This document shows positions 1 to 7,325 of a DNA stretch of 64,000 nt, in pieces. Every line of letters starts with the position of its first letter. The first letter of the stretch is position 1. Under the pieces are notes generated by a model, which searched no databases, had not been told where the DNA came from, and saw nothing but the letters and a program-made list of their open reading frames with translations. The stretch is from the NCBI RefSeq assembly GCF_014203355.1, contig NZ_JACHIR010000001.1, positions 1-64,000 of the forward strand. Reading direction: 5' to 3'. The DNA is from Kutzneria kofuensis. Its GTDB lineage: Bacteria; Actinomycetota; Actinomycetes; Mycobacteriales; Pseudonocardiaceae. Both the position numbers and the translations under genes were made by a program.

Positions 1-680
1 ACGCGGATCGAGTCCACCAGGCCGAGCCGGGTGCGCGGCACGCCGCCGTCCCGGTTGTGGCCGGTGTACCTGGTGCGGAACAGGAACAGCGTCAGCGGCA
101 GGTAGAACGCCACGTTGACGAAGATCCCGGCGACCGGGCCGAGCCCGAGCAGCAGCGCCGAGCCGACGACCGGCCCGAACAGGATGCCGAGGCTGCGGAA
201 GGTGGCGTTGAGCCGGACCGCGCTGGGCAGTTCGGCCTCGCCGACGAAGTCGTGCAGCATCAGCTGTTCGCCCGGCCCCCAGATGGCCCCGGCGCAGCCG
301 TGCAGGACCAGCAGCAGGCACGCCTCCCACACCTGCAGGGTCCCGGTCAGGAACAGCACACCCCAGGCGACCGACACCAGCATGAACAGCACCTGCGCCG
401 CCTGGATCACCCGGCGGCAGTCGTGCCGGTCGGCCAGTCCGCCGAAGTACACGGAGAACAGCAGGAACGGCACCCAGTGGCTGATCACCTCGAAGCCGGT
501 CAGCGCCGGCGAGTGGAACTTCTCCCACAGCACCCAGTAGGTGATGACGTGCTCGATGTTGTCGGCCATCATCGCCAGCGCCGCGCCGAACAGGTAGGTG
601 CGGCAGTCGGCGTTGCGCAGCGCCGCGAACTTGCGTGCGGGCGCCGGCACGTGGGCCGGCACGCCGCAGGTGGCGCACAT
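1..680 (-). CDS. MFS transporter, C-terminus cut by window edge
   Basis: Major facilitator superfamily permease in the cytoplasmic membrane, probably an exporter. About 226 residues are visible. After a short Cys-containing N-terminus (MCATCGVP) there are hydrophobic helices, and the loop between helices 2 and 3 carries the MFS motif GGLADRHDCRR. The protein reads off the left edge of the window, so it is partial, not broken. The ATG at 680 has a purine-rich GGGGAGACGAGAC stretch just upstream. It lies 24 bp downstream of the methyltransferase gene on the same strand, so the two are probably co-transcribed and under the TetR regulator. No other signal tells the substrate; EntS-like multidrug or siderophore exporters are the nearest style. 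Confidence 0.85.
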   Translation of the reverse strand, partial: MCATCGVPAHVPAPARKFAALRNADCRTYLFGAALAMMADNIEHVITYWVLWEKFHSPALTGFEVISHWVPFLLFSVYFGGLADRHDCRRVIQAAQVLFMLVSVAWGVLFLTGTLQVWEACLLLVLHGCAGAIWGPGEQLMLHDFVGEAELPSAVRLNATFRSLGILFGPVVGSALLLGLGPVAGIFVNVAFYLPLTLFLFRTRYTGHNRDGGVPRTRLGLVDSIR

Positions 681-704
681 GTCTCGTCTCCCCCTCCCCG
701 CCGC

Positions 705-1337
705 TCAGACGCGGCAGCTGATCTCCATGCCGTCCTCGACCGGGAACTCCACGCCCAGGTAGCCGTTGGCCGGGTCGCGCACGTGGTCGAGGTAGTGGCG
801 CATGGACGGCAGGGTGATGTCGTCGGCCACCACCAGCGCGCCGGGCGCGAGGCGGGGTTCCAGCAGGCGCAGCACGGGCAGGCTGAGCTCCTTCCAACCG
901 TCCACCAGCAGCAGGCCGATCGGGCCGGGGACTCCGGCGAGGGTGTCGAGGGCGTCGCCCTCGAGAATCGTCACATGATCGGACAGGTCCGCCGTGGCCA
1001 GATTCGCCCGGGCGGCGGTGACCTTGGTCGCACTGAGCTCGGTGCCGTAGACGTGACCGGTGCCGTTGTCCCGCACCGCCGCGGCCAGGTGCAGCGTGGA
1101 GATGCCGTACGAGGTGCCGAATTCCACCACCACCTTCGGCCGGATCGCCCTGACGAGCGCGTAGAGCAGCCGGCCACCGGCCGCCGAGATCGGCATGTAC
1201 ACGTCCGCGAGCGCGTCGGCACGGCCTCGGACGTCGTCGGGAATCTCGCGCGTCGACAGCTCGCCGTCCCGCGCCGCCGCGTCGAACAGCTTGTCCAGCA
1301 GCGCGCGAACCTTGGGGTCGAGCAGGGTTGATGTCAT
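705..1337 (-). CDS. SAM-dependent O-methyltransferase, class I
   Basis: Soluble 210-residue methyltransferase. The SAM-binding motif I is VVVEFGTSYGIS (about residues 70-81), followed by an acidic YGTELS end of strand 2 and LLLVDGWKE further on. This pattern suits small-molecule O-methyltransferases of the Methyltransf_24 type. The ATG at 1337 is probably leaderless: TACTCT on the minus strand (1345-1350) lies 7 nt upstream, and no Shine-Dalgarno sequence is seen. It is divergent from a TetR gene and followed by an MFS exporter, which suggests a regulated modify-and-export unit for a small molecule. Substrate unknown. Confidence 0.85.
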   Translation of the reverse strand: MTSTLLDPKVRALLDKLFDAAARDGELSTREIPDDVRGRADALADVYMPISAAGGRLLYALVRAIRPKVVVEFGTSYGISTLHLAAAVRDNGTGHVYGTELSATKVTAARANLATADLSDHVTILEGDALDTLAGVPGPIGLLLVDGWKELSLPVLRLLEPRLAPGALVVADDITLPSMRHYLDHVRDPANGYLGVEFPVEDGMEISCRV

Positions 1338-1344
1338 GGCGGTT

Positions 1345-1387
1345 AGAGTAGACGCAACGTTGCGTCTTGGCTAGCGATCGCTAGGCT
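1345..1387. promoter_or_regulatory. Divergent promoter with two perfect palindromes
   Basis: The 50-bp gap between the methyltransferase and TetR genes holds GACGCAACGTTGCGTC (1351-1366, perfect 16-bp palindrome) and CTAGCGATCGCTAG (1371-1384, perfect 14-bp palindrome), with centres 19 bp apart. Minus-strand -10: TACTCT at 1350-1345. Plus-strand -10: TAGGCT at 1382-1387, with TTGCGT (1360-1365) 16 bp upstream as a possible -35. Both start codons follow their -10 by 6-7 nt, so both messages look leaderless. The 16-bp palindrome lies directly upstream of the minus-strand -10 and is the natural operator for the TetR protein. Confidence 0.7.
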
Positions 1388-1393
1388 GTGGCC

Positions 1394-1975
1394 GTGGGCA
1401 CCGATCATCACGGCAACCGCTACGGGCGCAGCGAACGGGCGCGCCAGGCCGTTCTCGAGGCCGCCGACGACCTGCTCGTCGAGCACGGCTTCGCCGGGCT
1501 GACCATCGAGAAGATCGCCGCCCGGGCCGGCGTGGCCAAGCAGACCATCTACCGCTGGTGGCCGTCCAAAGTGGACATCCTGCTGGACGCGTTCGGCGAC
1601 GACCTGGCCGAGGACCTCACCCCCGTCGACCACGGATCCCTGGCCACCGACCTTCGCGAGTACCTGGCCGCCCTGGCCGACTTCCTCACCAACTCCGACG
1701 CCGGCGCCGTCTACCGCGCGCTCGTCGGCCAGGCCCAGCACGACCCGCAACTCGCGGCCCGCCTACGCGACGACCACCTCGCCGTCCAGTACGCCCGCGA
1801 CCGGCTCCCCTTCGAACGCGCCATCGCCCGCCACGAACTCCCCGAGGACATGGACATCGACCTGGCCGCCCAGCGACTCGTCGCCGTCGTGCACTACCGC
1901 GTGCTCGTCACGGGCGAGCCGGTGCCGCGCGAGTTCACCGACGCCCTGGTGGACGCCTTCATCGCCGACCTCTAG
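1394..1975 (+). CDS. TetR/AcrR family regulator
   Basis: DNA-binding repressor of 193 residues. The N-terminal HTH is clear: a first helix in RQAVLEAADDLLVEHGFAG, then TIEKIAARAGVAKQTIYRWW as turn and recognition helix. The C-terminal ligand domain is of the TetR_C_11/16 type and unassigned. GTG at 1394 is preferred over GTG 1388 because the -10 TAGGCT ends at 1387, so a transcript would begin at or next to 1394. It is divergent from the methyltransferase-MFS pair and probably represses it and itself through the palindromes at 1351-1384. Confidence 0.88.
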   Translation: MGTDHHGNRYGRSERARQAVLEAADDLLVEHGFAGLTIEKIAARAGVAKQTIYRWWPSKVDILLDAFGDDLAEDLTPVDHGSLATDLREYLAALADFLTNSDAGAVYRALVGQAQHDPQLAARLRDDHLAVQYARDRLPFERAIARHELPEDMDIDLAAQRLVAVVHYRVLVTGEPVPREFTDALVDAFIADL

Positions 1976-2038
1976 GACAGGATGGTGGCGGTCCCGCCCG
2001 GGACCACCACCGTCGCTCTGTCGGCTACTGCCGCTTGC

Positions 2039-3154
2039 TCAGTTGCTGCTGATGAACTGCTGGGCGAACTTCCGCCCCTGCGTCACCGCGCTCGTGTGGC
2101 TCTCGATGGGCGAGACCTTCGAGTTCTTGAACACGATGTAGGTGACCTTGTCCGACGTCCCGCCGGTCTTGGGGTCGGGGTCGATGCCGAGGGACTTGGC
2201 GGTGGCGTAGGAAGCTTCGCCGATGCTGTCGTCGGGTCCCTCGTCGCCGAACACCGCGTATTCCACGTGTCCGTGGTAGATGACGGCGAGGACGTCACCG
2301 CCCTGCACGCCGGCGTTGCCGTAGTTCCAGCGGGAGCTGGGCAGCGGGATCACGACGTAGGGCAGCTGGGCGGCGTTGAGGGGCTTGCCGTCGGACTGAT
2401 GGAAAGAAGTGTCGTCGTAGAAGCAGCAGTCGGTGTTCTCGTTGCAAGTGGACGTACGCTGGCCGTCGCAGTCGACCGCCATGCCGGAAGTCCAGAAGTA
2501 CGCCCCGTTGGCGCCGCAGATCGGGGTCTGGCCGCCGTTCTTGTCGGAGTAGGTGCCGTTGGAGACCTGGTTGCAGTGGGCGGTCTTGGCCAGCAACTGG
2601 TCGGCGGTGGGGTTGCCGTCGTCCGACCGCGACTGGGTCGCGGGGGCGAAACCGCCTGGCTGGTAACAGGAATTGTCGTCGGAGTTGAACAACGGTCCGC
2701 TGTCGACCGGCTGGCCGGGGTCGGGGTCGACGATGACGTCGCCGGGGTCGCGGGTGAGCGAGTCCTCACAGTCGATCACGGCGTTGGCGTCGCCGCCCTC
2801 GCCGCCGACCCACAGATCGATGTGCCGCTTGCCGTTCTGCCAGTCCTGGCTGCACGCGGCGCAGCCGTCCTCCATGATGAAGTAGCGCTTCAGCATCGGG
2901 TAGTACACGCGCGTTCCCGGCGCCAGCTCGTTCTGGTCGGTGGCGAAGGTGATCGGGTCGTCGTAGGTCCCGGTGCCGCCGGCGGCCTGATGGATCTGCG
3001 GATACGCGATGTCGCCGCCGGGCGGCGAGTTGTCGGGCCAGCCGTAGAGCGTGACCAGGTAGCTGTCCTGCGGCGCGGCGGACGCGTGCGCGGCGACCGC
3101 GAGCGAAGAACCGAGAACGACGGCGAGCAGGGCTAGCAGTGCTCTTCTGAGCAT
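2039..3154 (-). CDS. Secreted GH75-like chitosanase with N-terminal barrel-like domain
   Basis: Predicted extracellular endo-chitosanase, 371 residues. Residues 1-27 are a Sec signal peptide ending ASA. Residues about 30-130 form a Cys-containing domain (GCAACSQDW, then WVGGEGGDANAVIDC) that looks like the double-psi-barrel modules of secreted actinomycete and fungal proteins. Residues about 185-371 resemble GH75: FGDEGPDDSIGEAS carries candidate catalytic D304 and E313. ATG 3154 has the strong SD GGAGG seven bases upstream. No promoter is evident immediately upstream, so transcription may begin near the operator at 3431-3449, through the broken remnant gene. Family call is by motif only. Confidence 0.75.
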   Translation of the reverse strand: MLRRALLALLAVVLGSSLAVAAHASAAPQDSYLVTLYGWPDNSPPGGDIAYPQIHQAAGGTGTYDDPITFATDQNELAPGTRVYYPMLKRYFIMEDGCAACSQDWQNGKRHIDLWVGGEGGDANAVIDCEDSLTRDPGDVIVDPDPGQPVDSGPLFNSDDNSCYQPGGFAPATQSRSDDGNPTADQLLAKTAHCNQVSNGTYSDKNGGQTPICGANGAYFWTSGMAVDCDGQRTSTCNENTDCCFYDDTSFHQSDGKPLNAAQLPYVVIPLPSSRWNYGNAGVQGGDVLAVIYHGHVEYAVFGDEGPDDSIGEASYATAKSLGIDPDPKTGGTSDKVTYIVFKNSKVSPIESHTSAVTQGRKFAQQFISSN

Positions 3155-3195
3155 TGACTTCCTCCACAGGGATGGGCAGGGTTTTCGCGGCGGAG

Positions 3196-3334
3196 TCAGA
3201 GGGGTGCGTAGACCTCACGGCCGATGTCGGACCCGTCGAAGGCGCGGAGGATGGCGCCGGGGCTTGCGAGCGGCGACCGAGCCGCAGGGTGTGGCCAGCG
3301 AGATCAGCAGCACCGCCACCCACCGAGCGCCCAT
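3196..3334 (-). pseudogene. Remnant of a secreted-protein gene (possible 39-aa peptide)
   Basis: An ATG at 3334 with SD GGAGGG seven bases upstream opens with a signal-peptide-like stretch (MGARWVAVLLISLA). That frame runs into arginine-rich nonsense and stops at 3215. In another frame the same DNA ends with SPGAILRAFDGSDIGREVYA before a stop at 3198-3196, which resembles the C-terminal blade of a PQQ/beta-propeller-type secreted enzyme. I read this as an internally deleted, frameshifted gene of which only the signal peptide and tail survive, lying upstream of the chitosanase gene. Alternative: a genuine short secreted peptide, 3215-3334. Confidence 0.4.
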
Positions 3335-3430
3335 CAGGATTCCCTCCGCGAACCTGGCCCGCTTGAGTAGAAACCCCTGTGGCGGCAGTGATTTCCGGTT
3401 CGGCGGCCGAGGCCGCCTCACATCGGTATT

Positions 3431-3449
3431 TAGGAAAGTTACCTTCCTA
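3431..3449. promoter_or_regulatory. Imperfect palindrome, candidate chitosanase operator
   Basis: TAGGAAAGTTACCTTCCTA: 16 of 19 positions are symmetric (arms TAGGAA and TTCCTA). It lies about 100 bp upstream of the remnant gene and 277 bp upstream of the chitosanase ATG, in the middle of the 353-bp gene-poor gap 3155-3507. AGGAAA/TTTCCT palindromes are, to my recollection, found ahead of actinomycete chitosanase and other hydrolase genes and bound by ROK-type repressors; I could not check this. The rest of the gap shows only the remnant gene. Confidence 0.5.
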
Positions 3450-3507
3450 TTCGGGGCAGAGTAGACCCGCCGGGTGGGGCCGTCAAGGACATGAACCCGA
3501 GACGCGC

Positions 3508-4674
3508 TCAGGCCGCCGGATAGTCCGGCAGGGCAACGTCGCCGGCCAGCTTGGTGGTCCCGGCGACCATCAGCTTCTGCACGGCCTTGGTGCTGAACAT
3601 GGCGTTGCGCAGCCACAACAGCGGCGCGGTCGACGGCGCCAGGAACTGGCCGGGGCTCGCACCCTTCTGCCACCGGCCGGCGTAGCCGCGCATCCGCTGC
3701 TCGTACGCCGCGAAGGCCGCCCGGTGATCACCCCGGGCCAGCGCCAGCTCGCCGGCCAGCACGTACGCGCCGACCACGCCGGTGCCCACACCCATGCCGC
3801 CCAGCGTCACTCCCCACGCCGCGTCGCCGAGCAACGCGAAGCGGCCCTTCGTCCACTGCGGCACCCGAACCCGGCTGATGGAGTCGAAGTACATCTCGTC
3901 CACGTCGCGCAGCGTGTCCAGCAGATACGGGACGTGCCAACGCATTCCGCCGAAGGCGTCCCGGATCATCCGCTTCTGCCGGTCCAGGTCGCGCCAGTCG
4001 ACGTCCGCCTGCGGCTTCGCGAACACGAACAGCGCGCCCGCCTTGCTCGGGTCCCGGAAGTCCGCGCTGACGCTGGCCATCCGACCGGGCACGTTGTACT
4101 GCACCGCGGTCGTGCCGTAGCCGCGGTCGTTCACGAGATCCCAGCCGGCGATGTAGTAGCCGAGGTGCTTGACGTAGTCCCGTTCCGGCCCGAACACCAG
4201 CCGGCGCACCCCCGAATGCATGCCGTCGGCGCCGATCACGATGTCGTACGTCCGCGACTCCGCCTTCGCGAAGTCGACGTGCACCCCGCTCTCGGTCTCC
4301 GCCAGGCCGGTGATCGTGTCGCCGAACAGGTAGTCCGCGTGGTCGAGGCTGCGCTCGTACAGGATTCTCGACAGGTCGCTGCGCCGGACCTCCACCTCGC
4401 CGCCGGCGAACTCCTCCGGCAGTCGGAAGATCTGCCGGCCGTGCTCGTCCACCGCCTCCATCGCGCCGCCGTGCGTCTGGACGGCCTTCAGCTGGTCGAG
4501 GACCCCCAACTTGGCCAGCACCGACATGTGCGTCTCGCCGCGGAAGTCCACCGCGAACCCGCTGGTCCGCAGCTTGGCCGCCGCTTCGACCACCGTCACC
4601 TCGACACCGTGCCGTCCCAACGCCGTCGCCAGCGCCGGCCCGGCCACGCCCGCTCCCGAAATCAACGCCCGCAT
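3508..4674 (-). CDS. FAD-dependent monooxygenase
   Basis: Class A flavoprotein monooxygenase of 388 residues. The N-terminal FAD-binding motif is ISGAGVAGPALATALGRHG (GxGxxG), the mid-protein DG motif is VIGADGMHSGVRR, and the second FAD motif is RFALLGDAAWGVTLGGMG. Such enzymes hydroxylate aromatic or polyketide substrates; resistance proteins that inactivate tetracycline or rifamycin belong to the same superfamily. ATG 4674 is chosen because GGAGG lies five bases upstream; the in-frame ATG at 4686 lies within that SD region. It is divergent from a TetR gene 231 bp away, a typical drug- or metabolite-induced pair. Confidence 0.85.
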   Translation of the reverse strand: MRALISGAGVAGPALATALGRHGVEVTVVEAAAKLRTSGFAVDFRGETHMSVLAKLGVLDQLKAVQTHGGAMEAVDEHGRQIFRLPEEFAGGEVEVRRSDLSRILYERSLDHADYLFGDTITGLAETESGVHVDFAKAESRTYDIVIGADGMHSGVRRLVFGPERDYVKHLGYYIAGWDLVNDRGYGTTAVQYNVPGRMASVSADFRDPSKAGALFVFAKPQADVDWRDLDRQKRMIRDAFGGMRWHVPYLLDTLRDVDEMYFDSISRVRVPQWTKGRFALLGDAAWGVTLGGMGVGTGVVGAYVLAGELALARGDHRAAFAAYEQRMRGYAGRWQKGASPGQFLAPSTAPLLWLRNAMFSTKAVQKLMVAGTTKLAGDVALPDYPAA

Positions 4675-4700
4675 GATCGCCTCCATTAATTGCGTCCGTC

Positions 4701-4725
4701 AGACACAGTGTACGATAGACACAGT
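4701..4725. promoter_or_regulatory. Repeated AGACACAGT, candidate TetR operator
   Basis: In the divergent gap between the monooxygenase and TetR genes, AGACACAGT occurs at 4701-4709 and again at 4717-4725. Between and across them GTGT...ACAC forms an inverted repeat around TACGATA. GTCAG (4698-4702) and CTGAC (4731-4735) frame the block as a wider inverted repeat. The block sits just upstream of the monooxygenase start, where a repressor would act. The remaining sequence to 4905 shows no gene. Confidence 0.45.
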
Positions 4726-4905
4726 TTCGACTGACTGGCAAGCGGGATCCGAAGGTCGGGCGTGACCGAGCGAGAGGCGGCGGACCGGGAAGACGAACGA
4801 TCGGGGTGCGCGGAAGGCGGAGCGCCGGTTGGAACGGGCCGATGAACCCACGCGGGCCGGCAGGCGGCAGAGTGGAGCCGGAGAGCCGGAGAGTCAGGAG
4901 TGGCG

Positions 4906-5586
4906 ATGGACGTGATCGAGCTGCTGTGGGGCGAGCGCGGCGGGCCGCGCCGGGGCCCCAAACCGACGCTGACCGTGGGCGACCTCGCGCGGGCCGGCAT
5001 CGAGCTCGCCGACAAGGAGGGGCTGGCCGCGGTGACCATGCAGCGCGTGGCCGAGGCGCTGGGCGTCACGAAGATGGCCACATACCGTTACGTCCCGGGC
5101 AAGGACGAGCTGATCGCGCTGATGGTGGACGTGGCGATCGGGGAACCGCCGGAGCTCAAGGACATCACGGGCGGCTGGCGGCCGAGGCTGAAGGCCTGGA
5201 CGCTGGCGATGTACGAGCGCATGAGCGCGCACCCGTGGGCGCTGCGGGCGACGACCGGGCAGCGGGTGAGCGGCCCGAACGAGCTGGGCTGGGTCGAACG
5301 GGCACTGCAGGCCCTGGACGGCGTCGCCATGGACGGCGGTCAGATGATGGACGTGGTCGTGGCCCTGACCGGGCAGATCCGCGTGATCGTCGAGCAGTCG
5401 GCGGGCACGTCGGAGGAGGACATCGCGGCCGGCTGGACGAAGGTGCTGGCGACACGTCAGGAGCAGTTCCCGCACGTCACCAAGGCGCTGCTGTCCTCGG
5501 CGCAGCACGGATCGCGCGACCAGGGCCTGGAATTCGGCCTGGAACGCATCCTGGACGGCGTGGAGCTCCATCTCAGCCGGCAGTGA
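4906..5586 (+). CDS. TetR family regulator (TetR_C_1 type)
   Basis: 226-residue repressor. After a short leader (GRPRRGPKPT-like), the HTH spans about residues 25-70: LARAGIELADKEGLAAVTMQ, then VAEALGVTKMATYRYVPGK. The C-terminal domain (EPPELKDITGGWRPRL onward) is of the large TetR/TetR_C_1 type seen next to monooxygenase genes. ATG 4906 has AGGAG five bases upstream; the GTG at 4900 would overlap that SD. It is divergent from the FAD monooxygenase gene, which is its likely target. It ends against a strong bidirectional hairpin at 5587-5619. Confidence 0.87.
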   Translation: MDVIELLWGERGGPRRGPKPTLTVGDLARAGIELADKEGLAAVTMQRVAEALGVTKMATYRYVPGKDELIALMVDVAIGEPPELKDITGGWRPRLKAWTLAMYERMSAHPWALRATTGQRVSGPNELGWVERALQALDGVAMDGGQMMDVVVALTGQIRVIVEQSAGTSEEDIAAGWTKVLATRQEQFPHVTKALLSSAQHGSRDQGLEFGLERILDGVELHLSRQ

Positions 5587-5619
5587 CGACCCGTCCGTCC
5601 ACAGCGGACGGACGGGTCG
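5587..5619. terminator. Bidirectional hairpin terminator
   Basis: GACCCGTCCGTCC (5588-5600) pairs perfectly with GGACGGACGGGTC (5606-5618) around a 5-nt loop, and the flanking C/G adds a 14th pair. It lies between the convergent TetR and LPMO genes and can serve both. No U-run follows, as is usual in actinomycetes. Confidence 0.8.
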
Positions 5620-5626
5620 CCGGTGC

Positions 5627-6145
5627 TCAGCCTACTTGCAGGTCGATGCAGCTGTAGAAGGCGTTCGACGTGTCGGCGATGTTCCAGATGGCCAGCACCG
5701 TAACGTGACCGCTGCGGTTGCCGAGGTTCACCGTGTGTTTGACCGTCGCCGGCGGCACCTGGTTGTTGCCACTGAAGTCGCCAACCTTGGTGTTGCCCAC
5801 GTAGTACTCGTAGTTCGTCGTCCGGTGCCGCGCCGTGAACGTCCAGTTGAACGTCACGGACTTGCCCACCGGTGCGGCGCGCCAGCCCTTGCTGTTGTCG
5901 TTGAGCTCGGCGAACCGCGCCACACCACCGTTGCAGCTGCGCAGTCCCTTGGGGCCCTCCACACTCTGCGGTTCGTACTTGATGTCGCCGCAGGACACCG
6001 TGCCGGCGGCGCACTGGGCCTGACGACTGGCCGGTGAGTTCACATATCCGTGTGCGCTGGCGATTGCCGCCGGGCCGGCCACGACGATCAGGGGCGCCGC
6101 GACCGCGCCCACGAGGGCAGCGACCAGCCTTTTGTTCATGTTCAT
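5627..6145 (-). CDS. Secreted AA10 lytic polysaccharide monooxygenase
   Basis: Copper enzyme that oxidatively cleaves chitin (or cellulose) outside the cell; 172 residues. The signal peptide ends ASA before His32, which becomes the mature N-terminus HGYVNSPASRQ and, with His107 (TARHRTT), forms the histidine brace. NAFYSCIDLQV near the C-terminus supplies the axial aromatic residue. There is no carbohydrate-binding module. ATG 6145 is preferred because AAGGAG lies five bases upstream. A DasR-like site at 6222-6237 argues for chitin as substrate and for induction by amino-sugar signals. Confidence 0.92.
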   Translation of the reverse strand: MNMNKRLVAALVGAVAAPLIVVAGPAAIASAHGYVNSPASRQAQCAAGTVSCGDIKYEPQSVEGPKGLRSCNGGVARFAELNDNSKGWRAAPVGKSVTFNWTFTARHRTTNYEYYVGNTKVGDFSGNNQVPPATVKHTVNLGNRSGHVTVLAIWNIADTSNAFYSCIDLQVG

Positions 6146-6221
6146 GCCGACTCCTTGCAGGGTTGCCCCGGAACTGGCGTCGCGAGCGCCAAGGGGGCGG
6201 GAGCGGACGAATGGAACGAAA

Positions 6222-6237
6222 TGTGGTTCAGACCATA
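6222..6237. promoter_or_regulatory. DasR-responsive element (dre) candidate
   Basis: TGTGGTTCAGACCATA, whose core TGGTTCAGACCA matches 10 of 12 positions of the dre core TGGTCTAGACCA as known from Streptomyces. It lies about 77 bp upstream of the LPMO start, a usual place for repression by DasR. DasR itself is not in this window. Confidence 0.6.
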
Positions 6238-6370
6238 GCGACGGCTGCCGATCACAGTCAAGACATGTCCGTTCACACCCCCGACACAGCAAGGTCGAAA
6301 ATGTGTTCGACACCGCCGCCCCGGCCTGGAACAATAAGAGTGGTCAGCCAGTCAACCGGCAGGGGGAGCC

Positions 6371-6652
6371 ATGACGCTGCGTGACGACGAGCTGCGATCG
6401 CTCGCGGAGATCGAACGATCGTTGACGGCGACCGACCCGGACCTGGCCCGACGCCTGGCCGAGCTGCGCCCGCTCACGCCGGGCTCCGCCGCGGCCCTGA
6501 TCGCGGGCTCTCTGGCCATGCACGCCAGCGGCATCGTGATCGCCTTAGCGGGCGCCCGCATCGACTCGCCGGTCACGGCCGCGATCGGCGCGGCGCTGGC
6601 CATCGGCTTCCCGGCGCTGGCCGTCTGGCACCTGTGGTGGCGCCGCCGGTGA
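6371..6652 (+). CDS. DUF3040 family membrane protein
   Basis: Short 93-residue protein of the type common in actinobacteria. The cytoplasmic N-terminus has the typical LRDDELRSLAEIERSLTATD pattern, followed by two hydrophobic segments (about residues 38-60 and 65-85) and an arginine-rich end WWRRR. The function of the family is not known. ATG 6371 has AGGGGGAG as SD. It is divergent from the LPMO gene across a 225-bp gap and followed by the convergent carboxypeptidase gene. Confidence 0.8.
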   Translation: MTLRDDELRSLAEIERSLTATDPDLARRLAELRPLTPGSAAALIAGSLAMHASGIVIALAGARIDSPVTAAIGAALAIGFPALAVWHLWWRRR

Positions 6653-6668
6653 GTCCACACCGGACGGA

Positions 6669-7187
6669 TCAGCCGGCGGCGTCCGGCAGCTGCGGCGGGC
6701 ACTGCCCGCCCGGCTCCGTCAACAGCTCGAAGTGCCACATCTCGTTCGAGTACGCCTGGCACAGCCCGTAGTCGGCGCCGTGCCGGTTCACCCAGTCGTC
6801 CGCGTCGGTCGGCCCGATGTCCACGGCCTTGCCCGTCACGTGCGTCGACTTCTCCGGCGTGTTCACGTACTGCCGCGCCGCCGCCAGCGTCCCGTACTTC
6901 CGCACGGCGTCGTCGAGCAGCTGCTGCTGGTAGGCCTGGCTGCGCCAACCGGACGTGATCTTCACGGTGATGCCGTGCTGCTGCGCGTCCCGCGCGGCCT
7001 GCTGCACGGCGGCCAGCAGTGCCGGGTCGAGGTTGCGGATCGCGGCCTTCGACGTGTCGAAGGGGCTGAGGCTGTTGTTGTCCGCGATGACGCCGTCGGC
7101 ATCACCCAGCGGGGCGGCGGCGCCGCTCCCGCAGGCGGAAGTGGCCAGCACCGCCACGAAGGCAACGAGAACCGGACGAACGGCCAA
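6669..7187 (-). CDS. M15 (VanY-like) D-alanyl-D-alanine carboxypeptidase
   Basis: Exported zinc peptidase of 172 residues predicted to trim peptidoglycan stem peptides. The zinc ligands are in STHVTGKAVDIG (SxHxxGxAxD) and EMWHFEL (ExWH), preceded by the family motif KITSGWRSQAYQQQLLD. The N-terminus is a signal peptide ending ATSACGSG; the Cys could be lipidated although the lipobox is weak. The start is a TTG at 7187 with AGGGG six bases upstream; the nearby GTG at 7194 is out of frame. Could act in wall remodelling or glycopeptide tolerance; no van genes are near. Confidence 0.85.
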   Translation of the reverse strand: MAVRPVLVAFVAVLATSACGSGAAAPLGDADGVIADNNSLSPFDTSKAAIRNLDPALLAAVQQAARDAQQHGITVKITSGWRSQAYQQQLLDDAVRKYGTLAAARQYVNTPEKSTHVTGKAVDIGPTDADDWVNRHGADYGLCQAYSNEMWHFELLTEPGGQCPPQLPDAAG

Positions 7188-7283
7188 CGGGCACCCCTCT
7201 CACAAACAACGGCAGCGATCCGTGGACAACAGGCTCGCCCGGGTTTGTGACGGTTCTGTGCGAACGGACCGACAACGCCGCCA

Positions 7284-7319
7284 CGGTCACTCGTTCATCA
7301 GTAGTGCGCCCTACCGTCG
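7284..7319 (+). promoter_or_regulatory. Promoter element shared by the two LuxR genes, copy 1
   Basis: CGGTCACTCG, then TTCATCAGT, eight unrelated bases, then CTACCGTCG. The same 36-bp arrangement with identical spacing lies at 11955-11990 ahead of the second LuxR gene. TACCGT (7312-7317) is the -10; ATG 7326 follows after 8 nt, so the message is probably leaderless. The conserved CGGTCACTCG part replaces a normal -35 and is a likely activator or alternative sigma-factor site. Confidence 0.6.
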
Positions 7320-7325
7320 ACGGGC

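Noticed and set aside
57-1331. 424-codon open frame on the plus strand
   Set aside because: It is antisense to the MFS and methyltransferase genes, rich in Arg, Gln and His, and shows no family pattern; a high-G+C shadow frame.
1982-3136. 384-codon plus-strand frame over the chitosanase gene
   Set aside because: Val/Gly-rich antisense of the GH75 gene, which has a signal peptide and catalytic motif on the other strand.
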